This document shows positions 48,649 to 57,647 of a stretch of 64,000 bases of DNA, one piece after another. This stretch comes from Sphingorhabdus sp. YGSMI21. GTDB lineage: Bacteria; Pseudomonadota; Alphaproteobacteria; Sphingomonadales; Sphingomonadaceae. The stretch is from NCBI RefSeq assembly GCF_002776575.1, contig NZ_CP022548.1, positions 2,433,001-2,497,000 on the forward strand, given 5' to 3'. A program made the translations under genes and the position numbers. Below the pieces are notes generated by a model. The model did no database searches. It had not been told where the DNA came from and saw only the letters and a list, made by a program, of their open reading frames with translations. Positions within the stretch are counted from its first letter, which is position 1, and each line of letters begins with the position of its first letter.

Positions 48649-49805
48649 CCCTGTTGAAAAGCTATGCCAGCGATCCCGCGCACAGCCGGGGCCGGCTGCA
48701 CGACGAGAAACGCGAAGTGACACGCGGTCCGCGCGACGATTTCCAGCGCGACCGTGACCGGATCATCCACAGCATTTCCTTCCGCCGCCTGCGCCACAAG
48801 ACGCAGGTCTTTGTCGCGCCCGATGGCGACCATTATCGCGTCCGCCTTACCCACAGTCTGGAAGTGGCTCAAATCGGCCGCACGATGGCGCGGGCGCTTG
48901 GTCTCAACGAGGATCTCACCGAAGCGCTCTGCCTCGCCCATGATATCGGCCATCCGCCCTTCGGCCATGCCGGGGAAGACGCGCTGGAAGAAGCCTTGGC
49001 AGACTTCGGCGGTTTCGACCATAATGCCCAGACCATCCGCACACTGACCAAGCTGGAAACGCCTTATCCGCGCTGGAACGGGCTCAACCTGACCTGGGAA
49101 ATGCTCGAGGGGCTAGCCAAGCACAACGGGCCGGTGGCCGAACCGACCTGGGCGCTGGCCGAGGCCAATGCGGCGATGGATCTCGACCTCGACAGCTGGC
49201 CGTCGCTGGAAGCGCAGATTGCCGCGATTGCGGACGATATCGCCTATGACAATCATGATATTGACGACGGGATGCGGGCTGGCCTGCTGACGCTCGACCA
49301 GTTGCTCGAATTGCCGTTCATTGCAGAGCGCTGGACCGCGCTTCGCAGCCGCTTTGCCGATGTGTCGCAGGAACGGCTGTTGCCGGAATTGATCCGCGAC
49401 CAGATCGGGCTGATGGCCAATGATGTATTGGAGACGACGCAGGCCCGCATCGCCGAGCTGGGCATCGAAACACCAGAAGATGTTCGGCAAGCGGGCCGTA
49501 TGATCGGCGGTTTCTCCGATGCGATGGCGGATAAGGAACGCACGCTAAAGCGTTTCATGTACGAAAATCTCTATCACCACCCCAAGCAGATGGCGGCAGC
49601 GGAAGAAGGCAAGATGATGGTTGGCGATCTGGTGAAAGCCTATCGCGCGCAGCCGGAGCTGATGCCACACGACTGGGCCTCGGCGCTGCCCGAAGCGGAA
49701 CCCGACCGGATCCGCCATATCGCCGATTTCCTCGCCGGGATGACCGACCGCTATGCCCGCAACCGGCACCAGGAGATTTTCGGCGATCTGAACAGTCGGT
49801 CGTAA
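48645..49805 (+). CDS. dgt: dGTP triphosphohydrolase (HD domain)
   Basis: 386 aa. HD-domain metal ligands: [10 protein letters not shown], then [17 protein letters not shown], and [13 protein letters not shown] further on. [10 protein letters not shown] precedes the first. The enzyme splits dGTP (or other dNTPs) into nucleoside and triphosphate. It overlaps the TPR-SPOR gene (ATGA), so its translation may depend on that gene. Confidence 0.95.
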   Translation: MTLLKSYASDPAHSRGRLHDEKREVTRGPRDDFQRDRDRIIHSISFRRLRHKTQVFVAPDGDHYRVRLTHSLEVAQIGRTMARALGLNEDLTEALCLAHDIGHPPFGHAGEDALEEALADFGGFDHNAQTIRTLTKLETPYPRWNGLNLTWEMLEGLAKHNGPVAEPTWALAEANAAMDLDLDSWPSLEAQIAAIADDIAYDNHDIDDGMRAGLLTLDQLLELPFIAERWTALRSRFADVSQERLLPELIRDQIGLMANDVLETTQARIAELGIETPEDVRQAGRMIGGFSDAMADKERTLKRFMYENLYHHPKQMAAAEEGKMMVGDLVKAYRAQPELMPHDWASALPEAEPDRIRHIADFLAGMTDRYARNRHQEIFGDLNSRS

Positions 49806-49809
49806 TATC

Positions 49810-49893
49810 GTCACCCCGGCGAAGGCTGGGGCCCAATCCAATCGGGTAAGTCTCGCAAAAATGGGTTTGGATAGCAGCCTTCGCTGCTATGAC
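49810..49893. repeat. Dispersed palindromic repeat with GCGAAGGC loops
   Basis: The left arm GTCACCCCGGCGAAGGCTGG and the right arm CAGCCTTCGCTGCTATGAC each fold into a hairpin with a GAAGG/CTTCG-type loop. CCAATCCAA pairs loosely with TTTGGAT between the arms. The GGCGAAGGC core is common in intergenic DNA of sphingomonads and other alphaproteobacteria. It fills most of the dgt-SDR gap. Confidence 0.65.
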
Positions 49894-49928
49894 AACTTAT
49901 CAACAGATAATTTGCGGAGACCCAGTCC

Positions 49929-50588
49929 ATGGCCGAAAAAATCCTGATCGTCGGCGCCACCGGCCTGATCGGCGGACTGCTGACCCGCAAGCTGGTCGAA
50001 CAGGGCAGGGACAAGACTCTCCATCTGCTGCTGCGCAGGCCCTATCGCGAGGATGTCGGCAAGGCGAAAATCCATGTCCAGCTGCAGGAAAACTGGCCCG
50101 CTACTATCGCGAAGATCAAGCCCGATATCGTGATATCCTGTTTGGGATCGACGAGGAAAAAGGCCGGGTCGAAAGAAGAATTTGCCGCGGTCGACCGCGA
50201 TCTGGTGGGTGCTGTGGCAGCAGCGGCCAAGGCAACGGGGGCGCGTCAGTTCATTGCCATATCCTCGACCATGGCGGACAGCAGCGCGTCGAGCTTCTAC
50301 CTGAAGACCAAGGGCGAGGCAGAAGACCTCATGCGCGCGCAGAATTTCGACCGCCTCGACATCATCCGCCCCGGCTTGCTGCGCGGCGAACGGGCCAATG
50401 ACAACCGCCTCGGCGAGCGGCTCGCCATAGCCGCCAGTCCGGTAATGGACATGTTATTGCACGGCAAGTTCCGCCGCTTCCGTTCGATCCTCGCCAGCGA
50501 TGTCGCCGAAGCCATCCTGGTGCTGACGGGAGACAAGGCGCCGGGTGCATTCATTCATGAAAATGATGATGTCTGGGCACTCGTTTGA
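49929..50588 (+). CDS. NAD(P)H-binding atypical SDR-family protein
   Basis: 219 aa. The Rossmann loop reads VGATGLIGGLL (about 8-18), and CLGSTRKKAGSKEEFAAVD is a strand-loop typical of the NmrA/HTATIP2-like group. The active-site Ser/Tyr region FIAISSTMADSSASSFYLKT holds Tyr followed by Lys two residues on, not the usual Tyr-x3-Lys. Function not assigned. It is followed by the glycine riboswitch. Confidence 0.8.
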   Translation: MAEKILIVGATGLIGGLLTRKLVEQGRDKTLHLLLRRPYREDVGKAKIHVQLQENWPATIAKIKPDIVISCLGSTRKKAGSKEEFAAVDRDLVGAVAAAAKATGARQFIAISSTMADSSASSFYLKTKGEAEDLMRAQNFDRLDIIRPGLLRGERANDNRLGERLAIAASPVMDMLLHGKFRRFRSILASDVAEAILVLTGDKAPGAFIHENDDVWALV

Positions 50589-50703
50589 ATGGCGATCGAA
50601 AAATACTGCACCGCACAACAGAATCATTGACTCCACCCGGCCGCTGATCCACTCTCGAATCTGCTTTTTGATCGGCGCTCTCGGGCAAGGTTCAGGAGGC
50701 GTT

Positions 50704-50991
50704 GCGGGAGAGCGTTTTCTGTCCCACCAGACAAAAAGCCGCCGAAGGAGCAACCGCCCCGGAAACTCTCAGGCCCCTGGACCGCAATCGTCTCACAAGC
50801 ACTCTGGAAAGAGAGCGGATGGTTATAACGACCGGCGCTCCACCGAAGGGGTAAATGGCGCTGGAATTTATCCGGCATGAACGCTCGCCGTTCGTCCTGA
50901 GCTTGTCGAAGGATGACTGGAAAGCGTGCTTCGACAAGCTCAGCGCGAGCGGAAGTGTAAAGCCATGAAACTCTCAGGTTCCGTGACAGAG
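50704..50991 (+). ncRNA. Tandem glycine riboswitch upstream of gcvT
   Basis: Aptamer 1 spans about 50704-50785: GCGGGAGAGC, GCCGAAGGAGCAA, AAACTCTCAGG, GGACCGC. Aptamer 2 spans about 50802-50991: CTCTGGAAAGAGAG, CACCGAAGGGGTAA, AAACTCTCAGG, and CAGAG closing P1. Both have the conserved cores of the gcvT element, and the pair is followed by gcvT 50 bases on. Glycine binding is expected to turn the operon on. Aptamer 2 contains a 72-base palindromic repeat in its P3 arm (ATGGC 50855-50859 with GCCAT 50962-50966), making it about 100 bases longer than usual. Confidence 0.92.
50881..50952. repeat. Dispersed palindromic repeat inside the second glycine aptamer
   Basis: CTGAGCTTGTCGAAG (50897-50911) and CTTCGACAAGCTCAG (50929-50943) are perfect 15-base inverted arms around a 17-base loop; CGCTCG and CGAGCG extend the stem outside. 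This arm is the core of a repeat known from intergenic regions of many alphaproteobacteria. It lies within P3 of aptamer 2, whose conserved parts on both sides are intact. Confidence 0.8.
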
Positions 50992-51041
50992 GGGGCAGTT
51001 TTGCAGGGCTTTGCTGCGGGCTGTCTTCTTGATGCGGAAAA

Positions 51042-52187
51042 ATGATGAGTGAAAATAGCAAAAATCTGAAACAACTGCCGCTCGGCGACTGGCATCGCGG
51101 CCTCGGTGCGCGGATGGTGCCGTTCGCGGGCTATGAAATGCCGGTGCAATATGAAGGCGTGATGGCCGAACATATCTGGACCCGGACCGAAGCGGGTCTG
51201 TTCGACGTGTCGCACATGGGGCAGCTGCAGCTAATCGGCGAGGGCGCTGCCGACGCGCTCGAGCGGATCACGCCGGGCAATCTCTCGGCACTGGCGCCGG
51301 GCAAGATCCGCTACACATTGCTGCTCGCTCAGGATGGCGGGATATTGGATGATCTGATGGTCACCAACACCGGTCACAATCTCTATCTGGTGGTCAATGG
51401 CGCGACCAAGCATGATGATATCGCCTATTTGCGCGAACAATTGCCTGACAGCCTGACGCTGAACCATCTCGAAGATGCGGCGCTTCTCGCGCTGCAGGGC
51501 CCCAAGGCGGCGGAAGCGCTGGCCAAGCTTGGCATCGATCCGTTCGAGCCGGACTGGCCTGTCCCGACCGATCTTCACTTCATGGAAGCTGGGCCATTTC
51601 TCTGGAACGGTATCCCGCTGGGCATCAGCCGCTCGGGCTATACCGGCGAAGACGGCTTTGAAATCAGCGTGCCGGCCGAACATGCGGTGACGCTGGCAGC
51701 CGCGCTGACGGAATTGGAAGAGGTTCGCCCGATCGGCCTCGGTGCCCGCGACAGCCTCCGGCTTGAAGCAGGCCTGCCGCTTTACGGCCACGACATGAAT
51801 GCCGACATATTGCCGGTCGAGGCCAATCTGAATTTTGCCTTGTCCAAGGCGCGTCGCGAGGAAGGCAATTTTGCCGGAGCGGAGCGCGTACTGGCACAAT
51901 ATCCGGACAAGGCGGCAAAGAAACGCATCGGCCTGTTCGTCGATGGCCGGCAGCCGGTTCGCGAAGGCGCAACGGTTGTCGATGCCGCCGGCGAGACCAT
52001 CGGCACGGTGACCAGCGGCGGCTTCTCGCCCACGCTCCAGCGCCCGATCGCCATGGCCTATGTCCCGACGGACATGTCCGCAACCGGCACCGCCATCACG
52101 GTCGAGCAGCGCGGCAAGAAAATTGCCTGCACCGTCGCCGACATGCCCTTTGTGCCGCATAACTATCACCGCAAACCCAAGCCATAG
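51042..52187 (+). CDS. gcvT: Glycine cleavage T-protein (aminomethyltransferase)
   Basis: 381 aa; ATG at 51042, with a second ATG directly after. Folate-binding fold with [28 protein letters not shown] (with the catalytic Asp region) and [16 protein letters not shown]; the C-domain begins near residue 280. It transfers the methylene group from the H-protein to tetrahydrofolate. First gene of the riboswitch-controlled gcv operon. Confidence 0.97.
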   Translation: MMSENSKNLKQLPLGDWHRGLGARMVPFAGYEMPVQYEGVMAEHIWTRTEAGLFDVSHMGQLQLIGEGAADALERITPGNLSALAPGKIRYTLLLAQDGGILDDLMVTNTGHNLYLVVNGATKHDDIAYLREQLPDSLTLNHLEDAALLALQGPKAAEALAKLGIDPFEPDWPVPTDLHFMEAGPFLWNGIPLGISRSGYTGEDGFEISVPAEHAVTLAAALTELEEVRPIGLGARDSLRLEAGLPLYGHDMNADILPVEANLNFALSKARREEGNFAGAERVLAQYPDKAAKKRIGLFVDGRQPVREGATVVDAAGETIGTVTSGGFSPTLQRPIAMAYVPTDMSATGTAITVEQRGKKIACTVADMPFVPHNYHRKPKP

Positions 52188-52210
52188 ATTGACAGGAAGA
52201 GGAAACGAGA

Positions 52211-52582
52211 ATGAGCCGATATTTTACCGATGAACATGAATGGGTCGAGGTCGAAGGCGACACGGCGACCGTCGGTATTACCGACTATGCGCAGGAACAG
52301 CTGGGCGACATCGTGTTTGTCGAAGTGCCGGAAGTCGGCACGGAACTGGAGCAGGGCGATGATGCTGCCGTGGTCGAATCGGTCAAGGCGGCGTCCGACG
52401 TTTATGCGGCGGTCTCCGGCGAGGTGATCGAAGTGAATGACGCGCTGGAAGACGAGCCGGGACTGGTCAATAGCTCGGCCGAGGAAGACGGCTGGTTTTT
52501 CCGGCTGACCCTCTCGGACAAGAGCGAACTCGACGATCTGATGGACGAAAAAGCCTATAAGGCCTTCGTCGACAATCTGTGA
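52211..52582 (+). CDS. gcvH: Glycine cleavage H-protein
   Basis: 123 aa. [20 protein letters not shown] is the family opening, and the lipoylated lysine is Lys59 in [11 protein letters not shown]. It carries the aminomethyl group between P, T and L proteins. 23 bases after gcvT. The L-protein (dihydrolipoyl dehydrogenase) is not in the window. A fold-back repeat separates it from gcvPA. Confidence 0.98.
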   Translation: MSRYFTDEHEWVEVEGDTATVGITDYAQEQLGDIVFVEVPEVGTELEQGDDAAVVESVKAASDVYAAVSGEVIEVNDALEDEPGLVNSSAEEDGWFFRLTLSDKSELDDLMDEKAYKAFVDNL

Positions 52583-52588
52583 TGATTT

Positions 52589-52702
52589 CCCCCTCCTCTT
52601 CAGAGGAGGGGATCAAGGGGTGGTGGCGATGCTCCAGCGTCGCTCGTGTTAGCGATCTGCGGCACGCAACCACCCCATTCCCTCCTTTGAAAAGGAGGGG
52701 GC
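52589..52702. repeat. Fold-back intergenic repeat, family 2, copy A
   Basis: Ends are CCCCTCCTCTTCAGAGGAGG and CCCTCCTTTGAAAAGGAGGG, each a hairpin and roughly complementary to each other; GGGGTGGT near the left pairs with ACCACCCC near the right. The same ends flank the copy at 57428-57576; the interior shares GGTGGCGATG and CGCTCG but then differs. It lies inside the gcv operon, between gcvH and gcvPA. Confidence 0.85.
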
Positions 52703-52721
52703 TAAAGTGAAGGAAGACCCT

Positions 52722-54080
52722 ATGCGTTATCTCCCGCTGACCCCCGACGACCGGCAATCGATGCTGTCCAAGATTGGCGCACAATCGATTGATGACCTGT
52801 TCGTCGATGTACCGGAAGAAGCCCGGCTGGATGGTCCGATCGAGGGCCTGCCGATGCACGCCGGCGAGATGGCGGTGGAAGCGCATATGAAGGCGCTGGC
52901 CCGCAAGAACCATGCGGCTGGTGACATGCCCTTCTTCCTCGGGGCGGGAGCCTATCGCCACCATGTCCCGGCCAGCGTCGACCATATCATCCAGCGCGGG
53001 GAGTTTCTGACCGCCTACACGCCCTATCAGCCGGAGATCGCGCAGGGCACGCTGCAGACCCTGTTCGAATTCCAGACCCAGGTCGCGCGCCTGTTCGGTG
53101 TCGATGTCGCCAATGCGTCAATGTACGATGGCTCGACCGCTTGCTGGGAAGCGATCGTCATGGCCCGCCGGATTACCAAGCGCGGCAAGGCGATTCTGTC
53201 TTCCGGTCTGCATCCGCATTATGTTTCGGTTGCCAAGACGATGGCACGCTTTACCAAGGACGATCTGTCCTATCAGGCGCCGACCCTCGAGGCCGCCACC
53301 GATGGTCAAGCCATGCTCGATCAGATCGATGACCAGACCAGCTGCGTTGTCGTGCAATATCCCGATATATTGGGCCGCATCGGTGACCTTTCCGCCATCG
53401 CGGAAAAAGCGCATAAGCACAAAGCATTGCTAATTGCTGTGGTCACGGAGCCGGTCGCTCTCGGAGCGATCAAGTCACCTGGCGAAATGGATGCCGATAT
53501 CGTGGTCGGCGAAGGCCAGTCGCTCGGCGTCGGCCTGCAATTCGGCGGTCCTTATGTCGGCCTGTTCGGCTGCAAGCAGAAATATGTCCGGCAGATGCCC
53601 GGCCGGCTGTGCGGCGAGACCGTCGATGCCGAAGGCAAGCGCGGCTTCGTATTGACCTTGTCGACCCGCGAGCAGCATATCCGCCGCGAGAAAGCGACGT
53701 CCAATATCTGCACCAACAGCGGCCTGTGCGCCTTGGCTTTCTCGGCGCACATGACCTTGCTCGGCGAGAAAGGGCTGCGCGAACTGGCGATGCTCAACCA
53801 TAAAAAGGCGGTGCAGGCAGCGGACCGGCTGTCGCAGATCGATGGCGTGAAGCTGTTGAATGACAGTTTTTTCAACGAATTCACGCTGGTTCTTGATGCC
53901 GATTCTCGGCCGTTGGTGCGTAAGCTTGCCGACCAGAGAATATTGGCCGGCGTGTCTCTCGGACGCCTTTATCCGGAGGTCACACCACTCGCGCACGGAT
54001 TGCTTGTCGCGGTGACCGAAACATCGACCGAGGAGGAGCTCGAGCAATTCGCGACCGCTCTCGAAGGAGCCCTGTCATGA
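52722..54080 (+). CDS. gcvPA: Glycine dehydrogenase (decarboxylating) subunit 1
   Basis: 452 aa from the ATG at 52722 (AAGGAAG upstream); an in-frame GTG at 52707 is less likely. N-terminal half of a split P-protein: [38 protein letters not shown], and [14 protein letters not shown]. With GcvPB it forms the PLP-dependent decarboxylase. It overlaps gcvPB by four bases. Confidence 0.97.
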   Translation: MRYLPLTPDDRQSMLSKIGAQSIDDLFVDVPEEARLDGPIEGLPMHAGEMAVEAHMKALARKNHAAGDMPFFLGAGAYRHHVPASVDHIIQRGEFLTAYTPYQPEIAQGTLQTLFEFQTQVARLFGVDVANASMYDGSTACWEAIVMARRITKRGKAILSSGLHPHYVSVAKTMARFTKDDLSYQAPTLEAATDGQAMLDQIDDQTSCVVVQYPDILGRIGDLSAIAEKAHKHKALLIAVVTEPVALGAIKSPGEMDADIVVGEGQSLGVGLQFGGPYVGLFGCKQKYVRQMPGRLCGETVDAEGKRGFVLTLSTREQHIRREKATSNICTNSGLCALAFSAHMTLLGEKGLRELAMLNHKKAVQAADRLSQIDGVKLLNDSFFNEFTLVLDADSRPLVRKLADQRILAGVSLGRLYPEVTPLAHGLLVAVTETSTEEELEQFATALEGALS

Positions 54081-55660
54081 GCATGCTATCCGAAGGCCGT
54101 CCGACCAGACAGGAAGACAATCTGCAGATGACCGACACTGGCTCGATCACCACCCACACCGGCAACCGCGCGCTGATGGTTGACGAACCGCTGATTTTCG
54201 AAATCGGTTCACCGGATCGCAGTGGCGTTGACTTGCCCGAGGCACCGCAGGTCGAAAGCCGTCTCGGCGGTTTCGAACGCGAAGCGCCGATTGCCATTCC
54301 CGGCCTGTCCGAGGGTGAGATGGTGCGTCACTATACCCGCCTCAGCCGTCAGAATTACGCCATTGACGTCGGCCTGTTCCCGCTTGGCAGTTGCACGATG
54401 AAACATAATCCGCGGCTGAACGAGAAAATCGCGCGGCTCAAGGGCTTTGCCGATATTCACCCGCTGCAGCCGGTCGACAGCGTGCAGGGCGCGCTCGGCG
54501 TGATCAACGAACTGGCTGTCTGGCTGATCAAGCTGACCGGCATGCACGGCGTGGCGATGACCCCCAAGGCCGGCGCCCATGGCGAGCTTTGCGGCATCCT
54601 CTGTATCCGCGCCGCCCTGGAAGCGCGCGGCGATGCCCGCGAAGTGATCCTCGTTCCCGAAAGCGCCCATGGCACCAATCCGGCGACCGCCGCTTTTGCC
54701 GGCTACAAGGTCGAGGATATTCCCGCCAATGCCGCTGGCCGGGTCGATCTGGAGGCGCTCAAGGCGCGTCTGGGACCTGATGTTGCAGGGGTGATGATCA
54801 CCAACCCGAACACCTGCGGCCTGTTCGAGCCGGATATGAAGGCGATTTCCGATGCGGTCCATGCCGCTGGCGGTTATGTCTATTGCGACGGCGCGAATTT
54901 TAACGCGATCGTCGGCAAGGTCCGTCCGGGCGATCTTGGCATCGACGCGATGCATATCAATCTGCACAAGACCTTCTCCACCCCGCATGGCGGTGGCGGA
55001 CCGGGCTCCGGGCCTGTCGTATTGTCCGAAGCGCTTTCTCCTTACGGGCCACTGCCCTTTACCGAGCGCCATTCGGACGGGCATATCACCCTGGTCGAGG
55101 AAGAGACGGTCGAGGACCGGCATCCGCACACATTCGGCCGGATGAGCGCCTTTCATGGCCAGATGGGCATGTTCACCCGCGCGCTGACCTATATCCTCAG
55201 CCACGGCGCAGACGGTCTGAAACAGGTGGCGGAAGACGCTGTGCTCAACGCGAATTATATTCTGCGCAGCCTCGAGGACGTGCTCGACGCACCTTTTGCC
55301 CACAGCGGACCGTGCATGCATGAGGCGCTGTTCTCGGACAAGGGCTTCACCAACGAGCTGACGACGCTCGATCTGGCCAAGGGCATGATCGACGAGGGCT
55401 ATCACCCGATGACCATGTATTTCCCGCTGGTCGTCCACGGCGCGATGCTGGTCGAGCCGACCGAGACCGAGAGCAAGGCGGCGATCGACCAGTTCATTGG
55501 TGCCTTCCGTTCGGTGGCCGAGCGGGCGAAAGCGGGTGACGAAAGCCTTAAAAGCGCGCCCTATTTCGCTCCCCGACGCCGGCTGGATGAAACGCAGGCG
55601 GCGCGCAAACCGATATTGGTGTGGACGGAAGACGAGGATTTTGCTCAGGCTGCGGAGTGA
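54077..55660 (+). CDS. gcvPB: Glycine dehydrogenase (decarboxylating) subunit 2
   Basis: 527 aa. [29 protein letters not shown] and the PLP lysine in [17 protein letters not shown]. The N-terminus is slightly long (about 30 residues before [11 protein letters not shown]). C-terminal subunit of the P-protein, coupled to gcvPA by ATGA. Last gene of the gcv operon; a family-1 repeat follows after 27 bases. Confidence 0.97.
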   Translation: MSMLSEGRPTRQEDNLQMTDTGSITTHTGNRALMVDEPLIFEIGSPDRSGVDLPEAPQVESRLGGFEREAPIAIPGLSEGEMVRHYTRLSRQNYAIDVGLFPLGSCTMKHNPRLNEKIARLKGFADIHPLQPVDSVQGALGVINELAVWLIKLTGMHGVAMTPKAGAHGELCGILCIRAALEARGDAREVILVPESAHGTNPATAAFAGYKVEDIPANAAGRVDLEALKARLGPDVAGVMITNPNTCGLFEPDMKAISDAVHAAGGYVYCDGANFNAIVGKVRPGDLGIDAMHINLHKTFSTPHGGGGPGSGPVVLSEALSPYGPLPFTERHSDGHITLVEEETVEDRHPHTFGRMSAFHGQMGMFTRALTYILSHGADGLKQVAEDAVLNANYILRSLEDVLDAPFAHSGPCMHEALFSDKGFTNELTTLDLAKGMIDEGYHPMTMYFPLVVHGAMLVEPTETESKAAIDQFIGAFRSVAERAKAGDESLKSAPYFAPRRRLDETQAARKPILVWTEDEDFAQAAE

Positions 55661-55687
55661 GGGGGAAATAGGGTGCTCGTTATGCAA

Positions 55688-55801
55688 TTTCCTCCCCGTT
55701 GCAAAGCAATGGGGAGGTGGCAGCCGGAACGGCTGACGGAGGGGCCCCTCCACCATCCTTCGGATGGTCCCCCTCCCCACGGCTCCGCCGCAGGGAGGAA
55801 A
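55688..55801 (+). repeat. Fold-back intergenic repeat, family 1, copy B
   Basis: Same hairpin chain as 21458-21571 on the same strand. The two share the stretch from CAATGGGGAGG to CCCCTCCACCA exactly and differ mainly in hairpin loops, with paired changes such as ACCATCC/GGATGGT here against ACCACGC/GCGCGGT. Its last bases, GGGAGGAAA, lie a few bases before the GTG of the next gene and look like that gene's ribosome site. Confidence 0.85.
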
Positions 55802-55806
55802 GGGCG

Positions 55807-56790
55807 GTGATCCACCGTCTGACCAACCTCTTTGCCCTGTGGACAGTTTTGGGGACAGCCTGGGCATGGTTTGTGCCCGACCATTTCCTCTGGGTCGTCG
55901 ATGGCCGCTTCCGTCCGCTTGGCCAGCCTTTGGTCAGCGTCATGCTCGGGCTGGTGATGCTCGGCATGGGCCTCACTCTGTCGTTCGACGATTTCAAGCG
56001 GATCACCAGAATCCCGCGATGCGTCACCACCGGCGTCATATTGCAATTTACCGTAATGCCGCTGGCCGGGATTTTCCTCGCCACGATATTCGGGCTGGAA
56101 ACCGGTCTCGCGGTCGGCCTGATCCTCGTCGCCTGCTGCCCTGGCGGGACCGCGTCCAATGTCGTTGCCTATCTGGCCAATGCCAATCTGGCGCTGTCGG
56201 TGACGATGACCATGGCCTCGACCCTGATCGCGGTCATTGCCACGCCTTTGCTCACCGGCTGGCTCGCCGGCAAATATGTCGAGATCGACCAGTGGAGCCT
56301 GTTTATCAACATGGTCTCGATCGTATTGCTGCCGGTGATCGCGGGCGTGCTGTTCAACCGCTATCTGCCCAGGGCGACGGAGAAGATCGCCGTGATCTCG
56401 CCGCTTGTCTCGGTGATTGTCGTCGTGTTGATCATCGGCGGGATTATCGCCAACAGCAAGGCGCTGATCGAGGCGCATTTCGGGGTGCTGATGCTGGCGA
56501 TATTCCTGCTCCACGTCTTTGGCTTCGGGCTCGGCTATCTGATAACCAGGGCGATGGGGCTCGGCGTGGCAGAACGCCGAACGATCAGCATCGAGGTCGG
56601 CATGCAGAATAGCGGTCTCGGCTCCAGCCTAGCCTCCACGCCAAGCTTCGCGGCGCAATTTGCCAGCCCGATGCAGGCGGCGCTCGCGCCGGTCCCGGCC
56701 GCGATTTCGGCCGTCTATCATGTCGTGATCGGCAGTTTTCTGGCGGCCATCTGGCGGCGGCAGCCGATTGATGCAGGAGGCAAGATATGA
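55807..56790 (+). CDS. Bile acid:sodium symporter (BASS)-family transporter
   Basis: 327 aa from the GTG at 55807. The frame stays open upstream through the repeat, but the first 36 codons there only read the repeat. Nine or ten membrane helices; VACCPGGTASNVVAYLANAN (about 115-134) is the BASS crossover motif, and IEVGMQNSGLGSSLA is the second. The substrate is probably an organic anion taken up with sodium. It overlaps the DUF938 gene by four bases. Confidence 0.9.
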   Translation: MIHRLTNLFALWTVLGTAWAWFVPDHFLWVVDGRFRPLGQPLVSVMLGLVMLGMGLTLSFDDFKRITRIPRCVTTGVILQFTVMPLAGIFLATIFGLETGLAVGLILVACCPGGTASNVVAYLANANLALSVTMTMASTLIAVIATPLLTGWLAGKYVEIDQWSLFINMVSIVLLPVIAGVLFNRYLPRATEKIAVISPLVSVIVVVLIIGGIIANSKALIEAHFGVLMLAIFLLHVFGFGLGYLITRAMGLGVAERRTISIEVGMQNSGLGSSLASTPSFAAQFASPMQAALAPVPAAISAVYHVVIGSFLAAIWRRQPIDAGGKI

Positions 56791-57428
56791 CCGATTCCAA
56801 ACCCTGGACCATCGATGAAGCGGGGGCGGGCGAACAGCGCCACGCCCCGGCGACGCTGCGCAACCGCGATGCGATCGTCGAAGTCTTGCGCGATATCCTG
56901 CCCGGTCAGGGCACGATATTGGAAATCGCCAGCGGCACCGGCGAACATGCCGTCTATTTCGGGCGAACCTTTCCCGGCTTGACCTTCCAGCCGAGCGATC
57001 CCGATCCGGCCTGTTGCGATTCCATCGCCGCCTGGACGAAGCGGGAAGGCGTGACCAATATCCTGCCGCCGCTCCAGCTCGACGCGCAGGCCGCAGGCTG
57101 GGATGTTCAGGACATAGCGGCGATCCTGTGCATCAACATGGTCCATATCAGCCCGTGGGAATCGAGCATCGGCCTGTTTGAAAAGGCCGGCAAGCTGCTC
57201 GCTCCTGGCGCGCCTTTCTATCTCTACGGCCCCTATCTCCGCGACGATGTCGAAACCGCACCCGGCAATCTCGCCTTCGAACGCAGCCTCAAGAGCCGCA
57301 ATCTGCGCTGGGGCCTGCGCGATGTCGCCGACATGGACGCGCTGGCGGCGCGCAACGGCTTCGTTCGTGAGAGCCTGATCGAGATGCCGGCTAATAATAT
57401 ATCTTTGGTGTACAGGAAGCAGGGTTAG
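56787..57428 (+). CDS. DUF938-family SAM-dependent methyltransferase-like protein
   Basis: 213 aa. RHAPATLRNRDAIVEVLRD near the start and EIASGTGEHAVYFGRTFPGL (SAM motif I, about 46-65), then CINMVHISPWESSIGLFEKA are DUF938 hallmarks. The substrate is unknown. It overlaps the BASS gene (ATGA), so the two are likely made together. A family-2 repeat starts at its stop codon. Confidence 0.88.
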   Translation: MTDSKPWTIDEAGAGEQRHAPATLRNRDAIVEVLRDILPGQGTILEIASGTGEHAVYFGRTFPGLTFQPSDPDPACCDSIAAWTKREGVTNILPPLQLDAQAAGWDVQDIAAILCINMVHISPWESSIGLFEKAGKLLAPGAPFYLYGPYLRDDVETAPGNLAFERSLKSRNLRWGLRDVADMDALAARNGFVRESLIEMPANNISLVYRKQG

Positions 57429-57576
57429 CCCCTCCTCTTTAGAGGAGGGGTTGGGGTGGTGGCGATGCATCAGCATCGCTCGCGCTAGCGAAATGCAACG
57501 AAGAAGATAGGATTGCAATTTCGAGCGATCTTCGACGAGAGAAACCACCCCAACCCCTCCTTTGAAAAGGAGGGGC
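57428..57576. repeat. Fold-back intergenic repeat, family 2, copy B
   Basis: The terminal 32 bases at each end are inverted repeats with 29 matches (CCCCTCCTCTTTAGAGGAGG and on to GGGGTGGT, against ACCACCCC and on to CCTTTGAAAAGGAGGGG). Each end also folds alone. The centre has GATGCATCAGCATC and CGCTCGCGCTAGCG. 35 bases longer than copy A. It lies between the DUF938 gene and the acyl-CoA ligase. Confidence 0.85.
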
Positions 57577-57647
57577 TTATCGCCGTTCCCCTTGCCATGG
57601 CTTAATCGCGCGATTAACAGAGGCGTAAAGTAACAAGGAGCGGGCAA

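Noticed and set aside
52583..52721. Coding potential in the gcvH-gcvPA gap
   Set aside because: Open frames here are explained by the fold-back repeat; no start or motif.
54209..55867. 552-codon minus-strand frame across gcvPB and the repeat
   Set aside because: Antisense to gcvPB, which has full catalytic motifs; no recognisable domain.
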